Source of the DNA: Bacillota bacterium
GTDB taxonomy: Bacteria; Bacillota; SHA-98; UBA4971
Reading direction: 5' to 3'
Assembly: GCA_024653485.1 (NCBI GenBank)
Contig: JANLFY010000003.1
Span: 1-64,000, forward strand
DNA: 64,000 nt
The notes under the pieces were generated by a model. The model ran no database searches and had not been told where the DNA came from. It saw nothing but the letters and a program-made list of their open reading frames with translations. The translations under genes and the position numbers were made by a program. Below are positions 44,587-53,859 of this stretch, one piece after another. Numbering within the stretch: position 1 is the stretch's first letter; every line of letters begins with the position of its first letter.

Positions 44587-45132
44587 CTACACGACTCTCG
44601 AGGTCCTCTGCTCGTGGCCGACATTCCTGACGTTCACCGACACCTTCGATACGTCCACTCCCACGGTGTCGCCTATGTAGCGCGCCAGCTTCGTCTGAAT
44701 CTGCTCGGCCACGCTCGGAATGGAGATGTCAGGGCTCACCGTAACTGACACGTATATTTCCAATTCCTCACCGGACGTGTCAACCACCGTGTCGACATCC
44801 TGAATCCCCGGGATTTCCCTCGCGGCGCGACGGACCAGCGTCTCCACGGCGGTCTGCGCTATCCTCACCTCACCAAGGCTTGTCCCCCTGATGATGGGCT
44901 TACGTCGGCCACGCCCGCGTGTAGCGAGCAGCATTAGGTAAAGTCCGAGAACCGCCACCACGGCGGCGCCTGCTATCGTCTCCGGACGCAGGCTTCCGAA
45001 AGGCCCGGTAAGGAAAACGTCGGTGAACAGCCTCGTGGGGTTCGGTCCGAATGCCATGACTAGGAACAGCAAGCCTGTCCCAAGCATTGCGAGGGATGAA
45101 ACGAACACGACGACCCGGTCGTACACTCTCAT
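44587..45132 (-). CDS. amaP: Alkaline shock response membrane anchor AmaP
   Basis: A 181-residue protein with two N-terminal transmembrane helices (about residues 6-25 and 48-66) and a C-terminal Asp23-like domain (IRGTSLGEVRIAQTAVETLVRRA, then VTVSPDISIPSVAEQIQTKL). AmaP tethers Asp23 to the inner face of the membrane. I chose the ATG at 45132; a TTG at 45165 overlapping the Asp23 stop is possible. It is cotranscribed with asp23 upstream and the DUF2273 gene downstream. Confidence 0.88.
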   Translation of the reverse strand: MRVYDRVVVFVSSLAMLGTGLLFLVMAFGPNPTRLFTDVFLTGPFGSLRPETIAGAAVVAVLGLYLMLLATRGRGRRKPIIRGTSLGEVRIAQTAVETLVRRAAREIPGIQDVDTVVDTSGEELEIYVSVTVSPDISIPSVAEQIQTKLARYIGDTVGVDVSKVSVNVRNVGHEQRTSRVV

Positions 45133-45161
45133 CGTGGAAGCTGCTCCTTTCACCTTGCTGG

Positions 45162-45581
45162 TCAACGCACCCTGGGGGATTCCTGCTTCTCCTCGTGCGG
45201 GAAGCTCACCCCCTGCACGTGGACGTTCACCTCTACCACCTCGCGCCCGGTCATGCTCTCGATGGCTCTCTTCACGTTCTGCTGCACCTTCCAGGCGACA
45301 TCGGGTATTCTCACGCCGTAGTTGACTACGACGAAGAGATCGACAGCCGCTTCCTTCTCGCCGACCTCCACTTTGACCCCCTTGGAAAGGTTACGGCGTC
45401 CGAGCAGCTCCGCTATGCCTCCGGTTATCCCGCCGCTCATGCCGGCTATCCCCTCCACCTCGGTCGCTGCGAGCCCAGCGATCACCCCCACAACCTCACT
45501 GGCGATCTTGATGCTCCCCAGGCCTTCGTGAGACGCGTGCGAACGGGCGTCATCATAGTACTGCGGATCTACCGGATGCAT
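45162..45581 (-). CDS. Asp23/Gls24-family envelope stress protein
   Basis: A 139-residue Asp23-fold protein. The N-terminus (SIKIASEVVGVIAGLAATEVEG) and the region VDLFVVVNYGVRIPDVAWKVQQ are typical. These proteins coat the membrane via AmaP and respond to envelope stress; the Bacillus gene at this position is yqhY, whose loss is tied to acetyl-CoA carboxylase defects. The placement next to accBC is conserved. AAGGAGG lies 11 bp before the ATG and a strong promoter just upstream. Confidence 0.92.
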   Translation of the reverse strand: MHPVDPQYYDDARSHASHEGLGSIKIASEVVGVIAGLAATEVEGIAGMSGGITGGIAELLGRRNLSKGVKVEVGEKEAAVDLFVVVNYGVRIPDVAWKVQQNVKRAIESMTGREVVEVNVHVQGVSFPHEEKQESPRVR

Positions 45582-45607
45582 GGCGTTCTGGCCCTCCTTG
45601 CGCTTGT

Positions 45608-45636
45608 ATTATACCAGCGTACACTTCCCCTGGCAA
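45608..45636 (-). promoter_or_regulatory. Sigma-A promoter of the asp23-amaP-nusB unit
   Basis: On the minus strand, TTGCCA (45631-45636) and TATAAT (45608-45613) are separated by 17 bp, with TGG extending the -10. It lies in the 56 bp between accC and asp23, so this block can be expressed independently of accBC. Confidence 0.78.
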
Positions 45637-45637
45637 T

Positions 45638-47005
45638 TTAAGGCTCGTCCCCGGCGACAAGAGCCAGAACGTCGTCGTTACAGCAAATGGCGGCTTCGCG
45701 AAACCGGGGACTGCCGACGAGCCTGCGCTGGAAAGCGACGTTCGTGCAGACTCCCTCGATCTCGATCTCCCCTAGCGCTCTCGCCATCCTGTCGATGGCC
45801 TCCTTGCGGTCTCGGCCCCAGACAATCACCTTGGCCACCAGGGAATCGTAGTGTGGCGGCACGTTACACCCAGCGAAGAGCGCGGTGTCCACCCGAACAC
45901 CCGGCCCTCCGGGCAGTATGAGCGAAGACACCCGGCCGGGAGACGGCATGAAGTTCCGGGACGGGTCTTCAGCATTGATCCTGCACTCTATGGCGTGACC
46001 TGTCAACTCGACGTCCTCCTGCGTCAACGCGATCGATTCTCCCGCCGCTATCATGAACTGCGCCTTCACTATGTCGATGCCTGTCACGAGCTCGGTAACG
46101 GGATGCTCCACTTGTACCCTGGTATTCATCTCCATGAAGTAGAACTTCCCGGAAGCGTCCACCAGGAACTCCATCGTTCCCGCATTCGTGTACCCGATTG
46201 CGAGCGCTCCCCGCACAGCGGCTTCGCCCATGGCGCTCCTCAGTTGATCGTCCGTGGCTGGGGAGGGCGACTCCTCGACCAGCTTCTGGTGCCGTCTTTG
46301 CACCGAGCAGTCGCGCTCGCCAAGGTGTATGGCCCGGCCTTCCTCATCCACGAGCACCTGCACCTCCACGTGGCGCGGGCGATCAAGGATCTTCTCGAGG
46401 TACACTCCTGCCAAACCGAAGGCTACCTCCGCCTCCGCTTTGGCAAACCCTATGGCCGTCACGAGCTCTTTCTTGCTGTTCGCGGCGCGCATCCCCTTGC
46501 CTCCGCCGCCGGCGGCCGCCTTGACCATGATGGGGAACCCGCACTCTTCCGCGAACGCGAGCGCCTCTCTCTCGTCCCGTATCACTCCCGGCGTCCCGGG
46601 GATCACAGGCAGACCGGCGGCTGCCATCACCCGTTTCGCCTCGGCCTTGTCCCCCATGACGCTCATCACTCGCGCTCTGGGACCTATGAATTTCAGGTCG
46701 TGCGACTCACACACCTCTGCGAAGTACGGGTTCTCGGCCAAAAAGCCGTACCCGGGATGGATGGCGTCCGCACCTGAAACCAGCGCCGCGCTTATGATGT
46801 TTGCCACGTTCAGGTAGCTTTGAGTGCTGGGCCCCGGACCGATGCAGTACGCCTCATCCGCCAGCCTCGTGGCGAGCGAACCCTTGTCAGCCTCGGAGTA
46901 TACCGCGACCGTCTTTATGCCAAGCTCTCTCGCCGCCCGTATCACGCGTACCGCAATCTCGCCTCTATTCGCCACGAGGACCTTGCTGATAGCGATGTCC
47001 GACAC
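45638..47005 (-). CDS. accC: Acetyl-CoA carboxylase, biotin carboxylase subunit
   Basis: A 455-residue ATP-grasp enzyme that carboxylates biotin on AccB, the first step of fatty-acid synthesis. It has [20 protein letters not shown] at the start, [12 protein letters not shown], the ATP-grasp glycine loop [31 protein letters not shown] and the active-site [15 protein letters not shown]. All catalytic residues are present. It lies 88 bp after accB, the usual order; the carboxyltransferase genes accA/accD are elsewhere. Confidence 0.97.
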   Translation of the reverse strand: MSDIAISKVLVANRGEIAVRVIRAARELGIKTVAVYSEADKGSLATRLADEAYCIGPGPSTQSYLNVANIISAALVSGADAIHPGYGFLAENPYFAEVCESHDLKFIGPRARVMSVMGDKAEAKRVMAAAGLPVIPGTPGVIRDEREALAFAEECGFPIMVKAAAGGGGKGMRAANSKKELVTAIGFAKAEAEVAFGLAGVYLEKILDRPRHVEVQVLVDEEGRAIHLGERDCSVQRRHQKLVEESPSPATDDQLRSAMGEAAVRGALAIGYTNAGTMEFLVDASGKFYFMEMNTRVQVEHPVTELVTGIDIVKAQFMIAAGESIALTQEDVELTGHAIECRINAEDPSRNFMPSPGRVSSLILPGGPGVRVDTALFAGCNVPPHYDSLVAKVIVWGRDRKEAIDRMARALGEIEIEGVCTNVAFQRRLVGSPRFREAAICCNDDVLALVAGDEP

Positions 47006-47093
47006 GCCTTACCTCCTGCGACCGCCTGCGTCCGTTCCTGCGCGCACCGACCAATCGTGCGCGGCCGGACCCAGCCGTTTGTAGTTCCGCGAC

Positions 47094-47573
47094 CTAAAGA
47101 GCTTCCAGCAAGAAGAGCGGCTGCCCGTATTGCACGGGCTCTGCGTTCTCCACCAGGATCTCGAGGATCTTGCCCCTCACCTCAGCCTGTATCTCGTTCA
47201 TGACCTTCATGGCCTCGATGATGCACAATACCTGCCCGGGGGAGACCACGTCGCCGACCTCCACGTAAGGCTTGGCGTCCGGAGCGGGTGCCCTGTAAAA
47301 CGTGCCCACCATCGGCGCGGGAATCGTGATCCGGTTTTCGTTGACGGTGGACTCCGCTCCCGCCTGCCGCTTCTCCTCCGCCGACGCATCAGTCTCACGG
47401 AATGGCGTTGCGTGCTGCGCCGCTTCGGCGCCCGGCAGAGGGCGCACCTGCGCTCCCTGCCGCTTCAGCCTGAGAGACACACCGTCGGCAGCGACCTCGA
47501 TCTCTTCGATGTCATGGACGTTCATGATCTTCGCGAGCCCGGCTATCTCGCGTCGTAGCCCTTTCAGTTCCAA
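47094..47573 (-). CDS. accB: Acetyl-CoA carboxylase biotin carboxyl carrier protein
   Basis: A 159-residue carrier. It has an N-terminal helical part (LRREIAGLAKIMNVHDIEEIEVA), a Pro/Ala/Gln-rich linker and the C-terminal biotinyl domain with EAMKVMNEIQ, where the Lys is biotinylated. I chose the TTG at 47573 behind GGAAGG; the longer frame to 47690 has no family resemblance. It lies between spoIIIAH and accC, exactly as in B. subtilis. Confidence 0.92.
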   Translation of the reverse strand: MELKGLRREIAGLAKIMNVHDIEEIEVAADGVSLRLKRQGAQVRPLPGAEAAQHATPFRETDASAEEKRQAGAESTVNENRITIPAPMVGTFYRAPAPDAKPYVEVGDVVSPGQVLCIIEAMKVMNEIQAEVRGKILEILVENAEPVQYGQPLFLLEAL

Positions 47574-47811
47574 CTCCTGCAGCCTGCCTTCCCTGAAACT
47601 GGATGGATGTGTACATTCGTAGTTTCCCCGGCAACTGGAACCACTAACCACGGGAGCCGCGCCAGCTTCCCGAGTCGTATCATCATACATTCACCACAAG
47701 TGCCGCGTTTCCTGCTTGAGCTGCCTAGCATCAGGTACGGGCGCGCAATCGGGCCGGTCGCGTCTGGCAGCAGGCCGAGAACATCCTGCCCTGAGGGGGG
47801 CTCGCGCGACG

Positions 47812-48429
47812 TCATTTGCCCCGCTCGACTATGGTTATGTTGGCGAGTTCGACCCCCAGACACCTCGAGACGATGTCACCGATCTGCTCAGCGTCGGAGC
47901 GCGTCAGCTCGGGTCCTGACACGACCACGTCGCATGTGTCGCCGCGGACGAACACCAGAGCGTCCTCGTATCCCCTTGCCCGTATGAGCGCCTCCGCCTC
48001 GGACTCCGCATCGGTTTTCTTTGAGAGGTCCACGAGTTCCGCGCTGGCGGCCTCCCGCGCCTCCTCGGACGCGCTCTCATCCGCGAGGACCTGTTGAAGG
48101 AGCTCGATGCTCCTTGAACGTGCGCGGGTGCGCTCCAATCTGTACTCAGCGAAGAAGTCGTCGCCGGTCGTGTTCGTCTCCGAGACGGCGGGAAGGCCGG
48201 CGCGCGCGTTCGCCTCTTCCTTAGTGGCGTCGGGCGTCACCAGGCCCGAGCCGCTCTCCTCTCCGCCCGTCAGCGCGGCGGCCTGCCGCACGTCTCCGCC
48301 GGACGCCGAGTCCATCGCGCCCTCCGGTGGAGCCTGGACGTTCCTCGTGCCTATGAGGACTCCCAAGACGACCGCGACGACCACCATCAGCGCGAAACCA
48401 GATCTCGCTCTGTCCTTCATGGGCGTCAC
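47812..48429 (-). CDS. spoIIIAH: Stage III sporulation protein AH
   Basis: A 205-residue protein with one N-terminal membrane helix (ALMVVVAVVLGVLIGT) and an extracytoplasmic domain. The C-terminal YscJ-like ring-building domain contains ARGYEDALVFVRGDTCDVVV and the conserved double glutamate run. In Bacillus SpoIIIAH pairs with SpoIIQ across the mother cell-forespore space to form the feeding channel. It begins at the end of spoIIIAG, in the conserved order. Confidence 0.94.
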   Translation of the reverse strand: MTPMKDRARSGFALMVVVAVVLGVLIGTRNVQAPPEGAMDSASGGDVRQAAALTGGEESGSGLVTPDATKEEANARAGLPAVSETNTTGDDFFAEYRLERTRARSRSIELLQQVLADESASEEAREAASAELVDLSKKTDAESEAEALIRARGYEDALVFVRGDTCDVVVSGPELTRSDAEQIGDIVSRCLGVELANITIVERGK

Positions 48430-49089
48430 CTACCTTTGTCTGGGCAATATCGCAACCTTGTGCGGCGGTATGTCGAGGACGGTCGCAACCGCTTCGGTGA
48501 GAGCCGTCCTCACGCCAGCGTCACTCGCCCCGTCGGACACTACCAACACCCCCTGGACGCGGGGCTCCAGCACGTTGCGAACCACGGGGACGGCGTACCC
48601 CGTCCCGCGCTCCTGCGTCGTAACCACCTCTCCGCTCGTCCGGACCTCCTTAGTCTCCCTCCTCACGCCAGCCGAGTCTTGCTCCGTGGTGCTGCTTTCC
48701 TCGCGGGTGGCGTTTTCCGCGTACTCGTACATCCGTCCTGTTGCGAAAGTGAGCGTAACGCTCACTCGACCTGCCCCTTGCACCTCGCGGAGTATTTCCT
48801 CCAACCTGCGCTCGAGATATGACTCGCGTGACTCCAGAGAACCGGCTTCCCCGGTCCCAGACGCCGCGATGACCGGCGCGGGTCCGTCCGTTCCCCGGGG
48901 ACTGGGCGTGACCGAGCTCCCCTGAGGGCCTTGGGGCCTTGGCGAGAATCCAATGATAAGAAGGATCACGCCCACCAGCCCGATGAGGATGAGCCACCCG
49001 ATTCTGCGGATCTGCGGGGCCTTGAGGCTCCCGCCTTCTCCTTTGCCTTCCAGTAACCTAGCTATGTACTCCATGATCCCTTGCGCCAT
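48430..49089 (-). CDS. spoIIIAG: Stage III sporulation protein AG
   Basis: A 219-residue protein with one membrane helix (IRRIGWLILIGLVGVILLIIG) and an extracytoplasmic ring domain containing YLERRLEEILREVQGAGRVSVTLTF and VQGVLVVSDGASDAGVRTALTEAV. SpoIIIAG forms a large ring in the mother-cell membrane, comparable to secretion-system rings. It abuts spoIIIAH with no gap. Note that it, like the PilQ protein in this window, belongs to the ring-forming secretion world. Confidence 0.94.
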   Translation of the reverse strand: MAQGIMEYIARLLEGKGEGGSLKAPQIRRIGWLILIGLVGVILLIIGFSPRPQGPQGSSVTPSPRGTDGPAPVIAASGTGEAGSLESRESYLERRLEEILREVQGAGRVSVTLTFATGRMYEYAENATREESSTTEQDSAGVRRETKEVRTSGEVVTTQERGTGYAVPVVRNVLEPRVQGVLVVSDGASDAGVRTALTEAVATVLDIPPHKVAILPRQR

Positions 49090-49095
49090 GCCAGC

Positions 49096-49740
49096 TCACC
49101 CCCTGTGATCCGCGCGCTTCGCGCCGAGCACCTGGACGACGACGGGAACGTCGTCATCCAGACCGTAAAAGTCCCGTAAGGAGCGTTCGACCTCGGTCGC
49201 GAGGGCGGTCGAGGCGGTGCCCTCGTCATCGAGACCGTCCAGGGTCGCGCCCGGCCCCCTGGCACCGCTCCCCTCTTGCGGGCCGTGCTCATGCCCATCC
49301 GCCTGACCCGCCTGGTCGGTTCGCACGACCACGTGGATCGCCAGGATGTCCCCGAACGGACCCAGCTTGACACGAGCGTCCACGTCATCCGCCTGCGAGG
49401 CGAGACGCGCGAGTGACTGAACCTGTCTTTCGAACCGTGCAGAGATGTCCCTGCTCACCACCTCAAGCCCGGCCTGAGCGACCTTGCCGCCCTCAGCTGC
49501 AAAGTCACGTGTCGCGCCGCTCGGTGGCCATGCCGCGTCGAATGCGGGCCAGGTCGCCAGGGCTTCCTCAAGGGACGAAAGATTCACGAGAGATCCCAGG
49601 ATAGTGGCGACCAAGACGAGCCCAACGACAACCCTGGCGAACCTCCGAAGATCGTTCCTTGGTAGGAGCATCTCGACAAACGCGAGCACCAGCGCCATTG
49701 CGGCAAGATCACGTACCCACGCGGAAATGGCGCCTATCAT
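49096..49740 (-). CDS. spoIIIAF: Stage III sporulation protein AF
   Basis: A 214-residue protein with two N-terminal hydrophobic helices (about residues 11-28 and 36-53) and a soluble C-terminal domain ending with LRDFYGLDDDVPVVVQVLG. This matches the SpoIIIAF family, a part of the forespore-feeding channel. The Gly/Asp-rich stretch around residue 150 (EHGPQEGSGARGPGAT) is a lineage-specific linker. It ends 6 bp before spoIIIAG. Confidence 0.92.
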   Translation of the reverse strand: MIGAISAWVRDLAAMALVLAFVEMLLPRNDLRRFARVVVGLVLVATILGSLVNLSSLEEALATWPAFDAAWPPSGATRDFAAEGGKVAQAGLEVVSRDISARFERQVQSLARLASQADDVDARVKLGPFGDILAIHVVVRTDQAGQADGHEHGPQEGSGARGPGATLDGLDDEGTASTALATEVERSLRDFYGLDDDVPVVVQVLGAKRADHRG

Positions 49741-49816
49741 GTCGTGTCACCTCTCAACCGCGCCGGCTTCCCATGCGGCCTCCCCTCCCATCCTCTCCCC
49801 TCCCCTCCCATCCCAT

Positions 49817-51202
49817 CTATCTCATTGCCGCGGTTAGGTTGGCTAGGCCTGCCACCACGGTGATAGCCGCGACGAACGCGAACGCGGATACGGCGAGGGA
49901 GACGAGGACCATCACGAGGGTATTACCGAGATCCCCGAGACAGCGCGCCAACTGCTCGTCTCCCATGGGCTGCACCAAGGCGCTCGCTATCCTGTACATC
50001 GCGGCGACCACGAAGATCTTGGCCGCGGGCACGATACATATCATGAACACTCCGAGAAGGCCCACGACCGAAAGTCCGCTTTGGATGAGAACGGAACAGC
50101 TCGCAACCATGGCGATGGCATCTGAAAACATCTTGCCGACGACGGGTATGAACGTTCCAGAGACAAACTTCGCAGCCCTGATGGAGAGAGTGTCCGTAAC
50201 GGCAGCGCCCACGCCCCGCACTGCCATCACGCCCACGAACAACGTCGTGAAGCCGCCGAGCGCCGCCACGGCCCCGTCGCGCAGGAGGGTAGCCAACCGC
50301 GTGAGCTGGACGCGCTCTGTTATCATGCTCGTCACGTTCAGCACAGCGGAGAGGAATATGAGCGGAAACACCAAGTCGTTCACGAAAGCGCTGGTGGTTC
50401 CCGCTGCGGCCACCACCGCCGGGCTCATCACTGCAGCGGACGTGACGCCTCCAGCCGCCGCGAGCAGCGTGAAGAGAAGGGGCGTCGCGGAATGTACGAA
50501 CGACGTCATCCTGTCCACGGCGCCGGTTGCGACGCGCGTCGCCAGGAGGAAGCTGTTCACCGCTATGACGGCCAGCACCATGAAACACGCTGCCCGTGCG
50601 ATCCCCGTGGCCTGCTCCGCTCCCAGGCCGGTCGCGAACTCCGCCAGGACGGAACACATGACGGCGATCACGATGAGCTGTCCGAGCAAGGAGAAGCTCG
50701 CCCGCACTTCGGCCGCGAGCAGCCTCGCGATGCCCACGGCAATCCCCCAGAGATCCAGCCGTCCCGCCGCACGCTGAGGAGATCTCAGCATGGAGGGGAG
50801 ATCGAGCTCTGGAAAGAACTCCTTGACGTCCGCGTCCACATCCCTGAGGAAGCCTTCCAGCACAGAAGCGTCCATGGCCTCCATCTGCGCCCTCACGACA
50901 TCGTCGGGCGACGCAGCCTTGCCCGTGCCCGGGGTCCGCGGTGAAGGAGCGGATGAGAACACGCCGTCCGCCTGGGGCAACGTCTGCGCGTACACGCTCT
51001 CGCCCGAGCCCGCGAGGAAAGCGCAAGTGGACAGACCCGCAAACACAACCAAGGCGGCCGTGATGGCCGCAAAGGCTCGCGCCATCACCCGGCCGCGGGC
51101 GATGGTCGGGAGGAGCAGCCGAGCCACCTGGACTCCTCGCATGCGCGGGAGGCTCGCCGCCCCCGTTCGCGCGGCGTTCGCCGTTGAACCCAAGTCACTC
51201 AT
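49817..51202 (-). CDS. spoIIIAE: Stage III sporulation protein AE
   Basis: A 461-residue polytopic membrane protein with about eight hydrophobic segments in its second half, preceded by a long N-terminus with a signal-like helix (ALVVFAGLSTCAFLAGSGESVYAQ-like region at about residues 45-70). It includes FVHSATPLLFTLLAAAGG and FVSGTFIPVVGKMFSDA, conserved in the family. It is the main membrane channel-like component of the SpoIIIA complex. The ATG at 51202 lies 8 bp after AAAGGTG; a longer frame upstream (51241) is unlikely. It belongs to the spoIIIAA-AH operon. Confidence 0.94.
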   Translation of the reverse strand: MSDLGSTANAARTGAASLPRMRGVQVARLLLPTIARGRVMARAFAAITAALVVFAGLSTCAFLAGSGESVYAQTLPQADGVFSSAPSPRTPGTGKAASPDDVVRAQMEAMDASVLEGFLRDVDADVKEFFPELDLPSMLRSPQRAAGRLDLWGIAVGIARLLAAEVRASFSLLGQLIVIAVMCSVLAEFATGLGAEQATGIARAACFMVLAVIAVNSFLLATRVATGAVDRMTSFVHSATPLLFTLLAAAGGVTSAAVMSPAVVAAAGTTSAFVNDLVFPLIFLSAVLNVTSMITERVQLTRLATLLRDGAVAALGGFTTLFVGVMAVRGVGAAVTDTLSIRAAKFVSGTFIPVVGKMFSDAIAMVASCSVLIQSGLSVVGLLGVFMICIVPAAKIFVVAAMYRIASALVQPMGDEQLARCLGDLGNTLVMVLVSLAVSAFAFVAAITVVAGLANLTAAMR

Positions 51203-51320
51203 GATACACACCTTTCCCGCGGCGCACGGGGCGCGCGCCACGCCTTGGCCTGCAGCCCTGCCGCCTAGCCGCGGCGCGTCTTGGGGTCTTGCGCGCCCGC
51301 GTCGCGGGCGACCGATCCGA

Positions 51321-51716
51321 TTACCGCAAGAACCGCGTGATAGTCTCGAGCACCGCGACGAGCACCGGCAGCGCCATGACGAGAATCATCACTTTCCCCG
51401 CGAACTCGAGCTTCGTCGCGATCGCGCCTTCCCCCGCGTCCCGGCACACCTCCGCGCCGAACCCCGCGAGGTACGCGACGCCGATGACTTTCAGCACGGT
51501 ATTGAAGTAGACGTTGCCCGACTTGGTCCTCGACGCTATATCGGTCAATGCTCGCACCAGGTAGCTAATGTGGCCCAGCATTGCCGAGAAAACCACGACG
51601 CCTGTCACAATGCTGAGCCAGACGGCTACGTCCGGCCTCTGAGACCTCAGAAGGACCACTATGACCGTTGCTACGACGCACACAGCAAGCACCCTGGCGA
51701 TGTCCAACGTCCGCAC
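51321..51716 (-). CDS. spoIIIAD: Stage III sporulation protein AD
   Basis: A 131-residue protein with four hydrophobic helices, distantly related to SpoIIIAC. It has FNTVLKVIGVAYLAGFGAEVCRDAGEGAIATKLEFAGK, spread over residues 71-109, the most conserved part of the family. The GTG at 51716 is taken as start; a TTG three codons on (51707) has a better spaced GAGGTG. It lies 21 bp after spoIIIAC. Confidence 0.93.
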   Translation of the reverse strand: MRTLDIARVLAVCVVATVIVVLLRSQRPDVAVWLSIVTGVVVFSAMLGHISYLVRALTDIASRTKSGNVYFNTVLKVIGVAYLAGFGAEVCRDAGEGAIATKLEFAGKVMILVMALPVLVAVLETITRFLR

Positions 51717-51737
51717 CTCGCACCGACGCTTTCGAGG

Positions 51738-51938
51738 CTACCAAAGCCTGAAAACCGTCAAGATGTCGTCCAAGAGCGTTTTGAACTGGAGGAGCGCTAT
51801 GCCCAAGATCAGGGCGGCGCCGATGACCGTTGAGGCCCAGGCGAAGTCCTTTCTGCCCACCTGCTCGAAGATGAGGGCGACCACGATGGAGATGATGCCT
51901 ATCCCGGCAACTCTGAAGACTACGTCCACGCCTGGCAT
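51738..51938 (-). CDS. spoIIIAC: Stage III sporulation protein AC
   Basis: A 66-residue protein with two membrane helices (VFRVAGIGIISIVVALIF and ASTVIGAALILGIALLQF, split by GRKDFAW). Its size matches the family (65-68 residues). The correct ATG is at 51938; the frame is open much further upstream but that part is not SpoIIIAC. It is part of the feeding-channel operon, between spoIIIAB and spoIIIAD. Confidence 0.93.
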   Translation of the reverse strand: MPGVDVVFRVAGIGIISIVVALIFEQVGRKDFAWASTVIGAALILGIALLQFKTLLDDILTVFRLW

Positions 51939-52014
51939 ACAGTCATCTCCCTTCACCGGCGCAGGCCGGACGCCCGGTGCCCGTGGGCTACGACGCGCCG
52001 AGCACACCAAGGCC

Positions 52015-52530
52015 TCAATAGAGGAGGAGAGCCACCATGGCGCCAACTGTGACCCCGAGGTACCGCCACATCCTTGCCATACGTTCCGCCTCGTCCCGCG
52101 CTCTTGCCTCGTTTTCCCGCAGGCGCTCTCGCGCGAGGACGACGTGACGGAGTTGATCTTCGGCGCCGCACGCCCCGAGGGTCTCCCCGAACGCCAGCAA
52201 GACGTCGCGATCCTCTGCAGCCAGGGCGGACCACCCGTACACGGATAGCACCGCCGCGCGCCACGCTTCCCCCGGAAGGAGCTCGGACCCTCTGATGAGG
52301 TCCGCCGCGGCGCGGAATATCCGGGCGCCCGCGCCACGTCGACTCCCGCACGCGCGCGTCAAAGCCTCAGCCAGGGGCGTCCTCGCGTAAGAGATCTCCG
52401 TCTGGAGATGCGCGAAGGACGATGATATGTCCGCAAGCTCCCGAGGACGTTCCGCATAGTTGCGCGCTACTTGGTTTCCGATGAGCGCAGCTGACCCTAC
52501 AACCAGGGCAGCGCCCAGAAACCTCAACAC
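52015..52530 (-). CDS. spoIIIAB: Stage III sporulation protein AB
   Basis: A 171-residue protein, exactly the length of B. subtilis SpoIIIAB. It has membrane helices at both ends (FLGAALVVGSAALIGN and WRYLGVTVGAMVALLLY) and a conserved centre (LQTEISYARTPLAEAL, and later LGACGAEDQLRHV). It resembles the GspF/PilC-type platform proteins of secretion systems. The GTG at 52530 lies behind GGGAGGGG at 5-6 bp; the longer frame to 52626 is rejected. Confidence 0.94.
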   Translation of the reverse strand: MLRFLGAALVVGSAALIGNQVARNYAERPRELADISSSFAHLQTEISYARTPLAEALTRACGSRRGAGARIFRAAADLIRGSELLPGEAWRAAVLSVYGWSALAAEDRDVLLAFGETLGACGAEDQLRHVVLARERLRENEARARDEAERMARMWRYLGVTVGAMVALLLY

Positions 52531-52629
52531 AGGCGTCCCCTCCCCGACGTCGTGGCGCCAGGCCAAGCTGGGCCGTGCCGCCCGTCGCGCCTCGTTCTCT
52601 TCAATCGTCCAGGCGGCCCGCACCACGCA

Positions 52630-53646
52630 TCAAAGAGTCCCCTCCCCCTCGTTTGCCGTAGACCCCTGGCGGGCGGGGCGCGTGAAAAGGGCCTTGCCAG
52701 TCCTCAAGTCCAGGATGGTCTCGACGGTGCCCGGGCCTTCCGCAGAGCTCAGGATCACGACCCTCTCGAACATCTGTGCCTCGAAAAGGCACCGAAGGGC
52801 GGGACGCCTCGCCACGTCCTCGTGCGACTCACCGTGGGCAGTCACCACGACGCTGACCCCCGCGTTCATCACCTCGCGGACGGCCACTGCGTCTTCCTCC
52901 CTGCCGATCTCGTCGGTGGCCACGAGATCGGGGGACATCGATCTTACCAGCATGATCATGCCCGCGGCTTTCGGGCACGCGTCGAGAACGTCTGTGCGCA
53001 GACCCACCGTGTTCTGAGGAAGACCTGCGAAGCAGGCGGCTATCTCCGAGCGCTCGTCCACGATGCCCACTCGGAGGCCGGAAAGGCCCAGCGATGGTGC
53101 CCCGTCGCTCGCCTGCCGTGCTATGTCGCGAAGGAGCGTCGTCTTGCCGCAGCGTGGGGGCGACACGATGAGGGTGTGAAAGAGACGATCGCGGGACTTG
53201 ACGAGGTGAGGCATCACCGCGTCCGCCGCCCCAAGGACTTCGTGGGATACCCTTATGCAGAAGCCGGATATGTCCTTGATGATCTTGACCGCGCCGTCCT
53301 GGACCACGGCCCGGCCGACGATGCCGACCCTGTGACCGCCGCGCAGCGTTATGTAACCCTGGCGGAGCTCGTCGTCAAATGCGTATACAGACGCCCCCGC
53401 CATGAGCTGAAGGGCAGCGACCGCTTCCTGATCGCTCAGTATGTAGCACTCCTCCGGGCCTCGCGCGACTCCCCCCTGTGAGGCGAGAAACGCTTCGTCG
53501 CGTCCGGCGATGAGCATCACCGGGCGGCCGCGCCTGAGGCGAATCTCGTGAGTCCTCGCGAGGAGCTCGGTGGGCAGCGTCAGCAGCGCAGATCGCAGCC
53601 TCGCCGGGAGGCATGGCGCGATCTCATCGATAATCACGTCGTCCAC
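52630..53646 (-). CDS. spoIIIAA: Stage III sporulation protein AA ATPase
   Basis: A 338-residue ATPase resembling secretion-system motors. Motifs are LRRGRPVMLIAG, RGGHRVGIVGRAV, Walker A SPPRCGKTTLLRD (about residue 165 of the longer reading) and the Walker B region LVATDEIGREEDA. It powers the forespore-feeding channel. The GTG at 53646 has GGGGACGG upstream; a start at 53703 would lie inside the candidate sigma-E promoter. It is the first gene of the eight-gene operon. Confidence 0.94.
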   Translation of the reverse strand: MDDVIIDEIAPCLPARLRSALLTLPTELLARTHEIRLRRGRPVMLIAGRDEAFLASQGGVARGPEECYILSDQEAVAALQLMAGASVYAFDDELRQGYITLRGGHRVGIVGRAVVQDGAVKIIKDISGFCIRVSHEVLGAADAVMPHLVKSRDRLFHTLIVSPPRCGKTTLLRDIARQASDGAPSLGLSGLRVGIVDERSEIAACFAGLPQNTVGLRTDVLDACPKAAGMIMLVRSMSPDLVATDEIGREEDAVAVREVMNAGVSVVVTAHGESHEDVARRPALRCLFEAQMFERVVILSSAEGPGTVETILDLRTGKALFTRPARQGSTANEGEGTL

Positions 53647-53702
53647 GGACCGTCCCCGTCTACCTTCCGCAAGCACGGCACGTCCCCCCCCTCGTACAAC
53701 CA

Positions 53703-53731
53703 TGATTATGCGGGAGGAAGGGTTTTATGAC
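53703..53731 (-). promoter_or_regulatory. Candidate sigma-E promoter of the spoIIIA operon
   Basis: On the minus strand, GTCATAAA (53724-53731), 13 bp and CATAATCA (53703-53710) fit the sigma-E pattern (GTCATATT, 13-14 bp, CATACAAT). In Bacillus this operon is transcribed by sigma-E. The predicted transcript begins near 53696, supporting the spoIIIAA start at 53646. Confidence 0.5.
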
Positions 53732-53859
53732 AGGCTGGCTCGCGCAAGAACACAGCGCGGAGGTGGCGTGCGTTGCGCCATCTCCGCGGCAGGTCTGGAC
53801 GTATCACGTGGGTCGGCCCCTGAGGGCCGGCGCAGGTTGCGCTCTCTGCTGGCTTTCTG

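Noticed and set aside
48430-49089. Reading the SpoIIIAG/AH genes as type III secretion genes
   Set aside because: They have YscJ/secretin-like ring domains, but order, sizes and neighbours are those of the sporulation spoIIIA operon.
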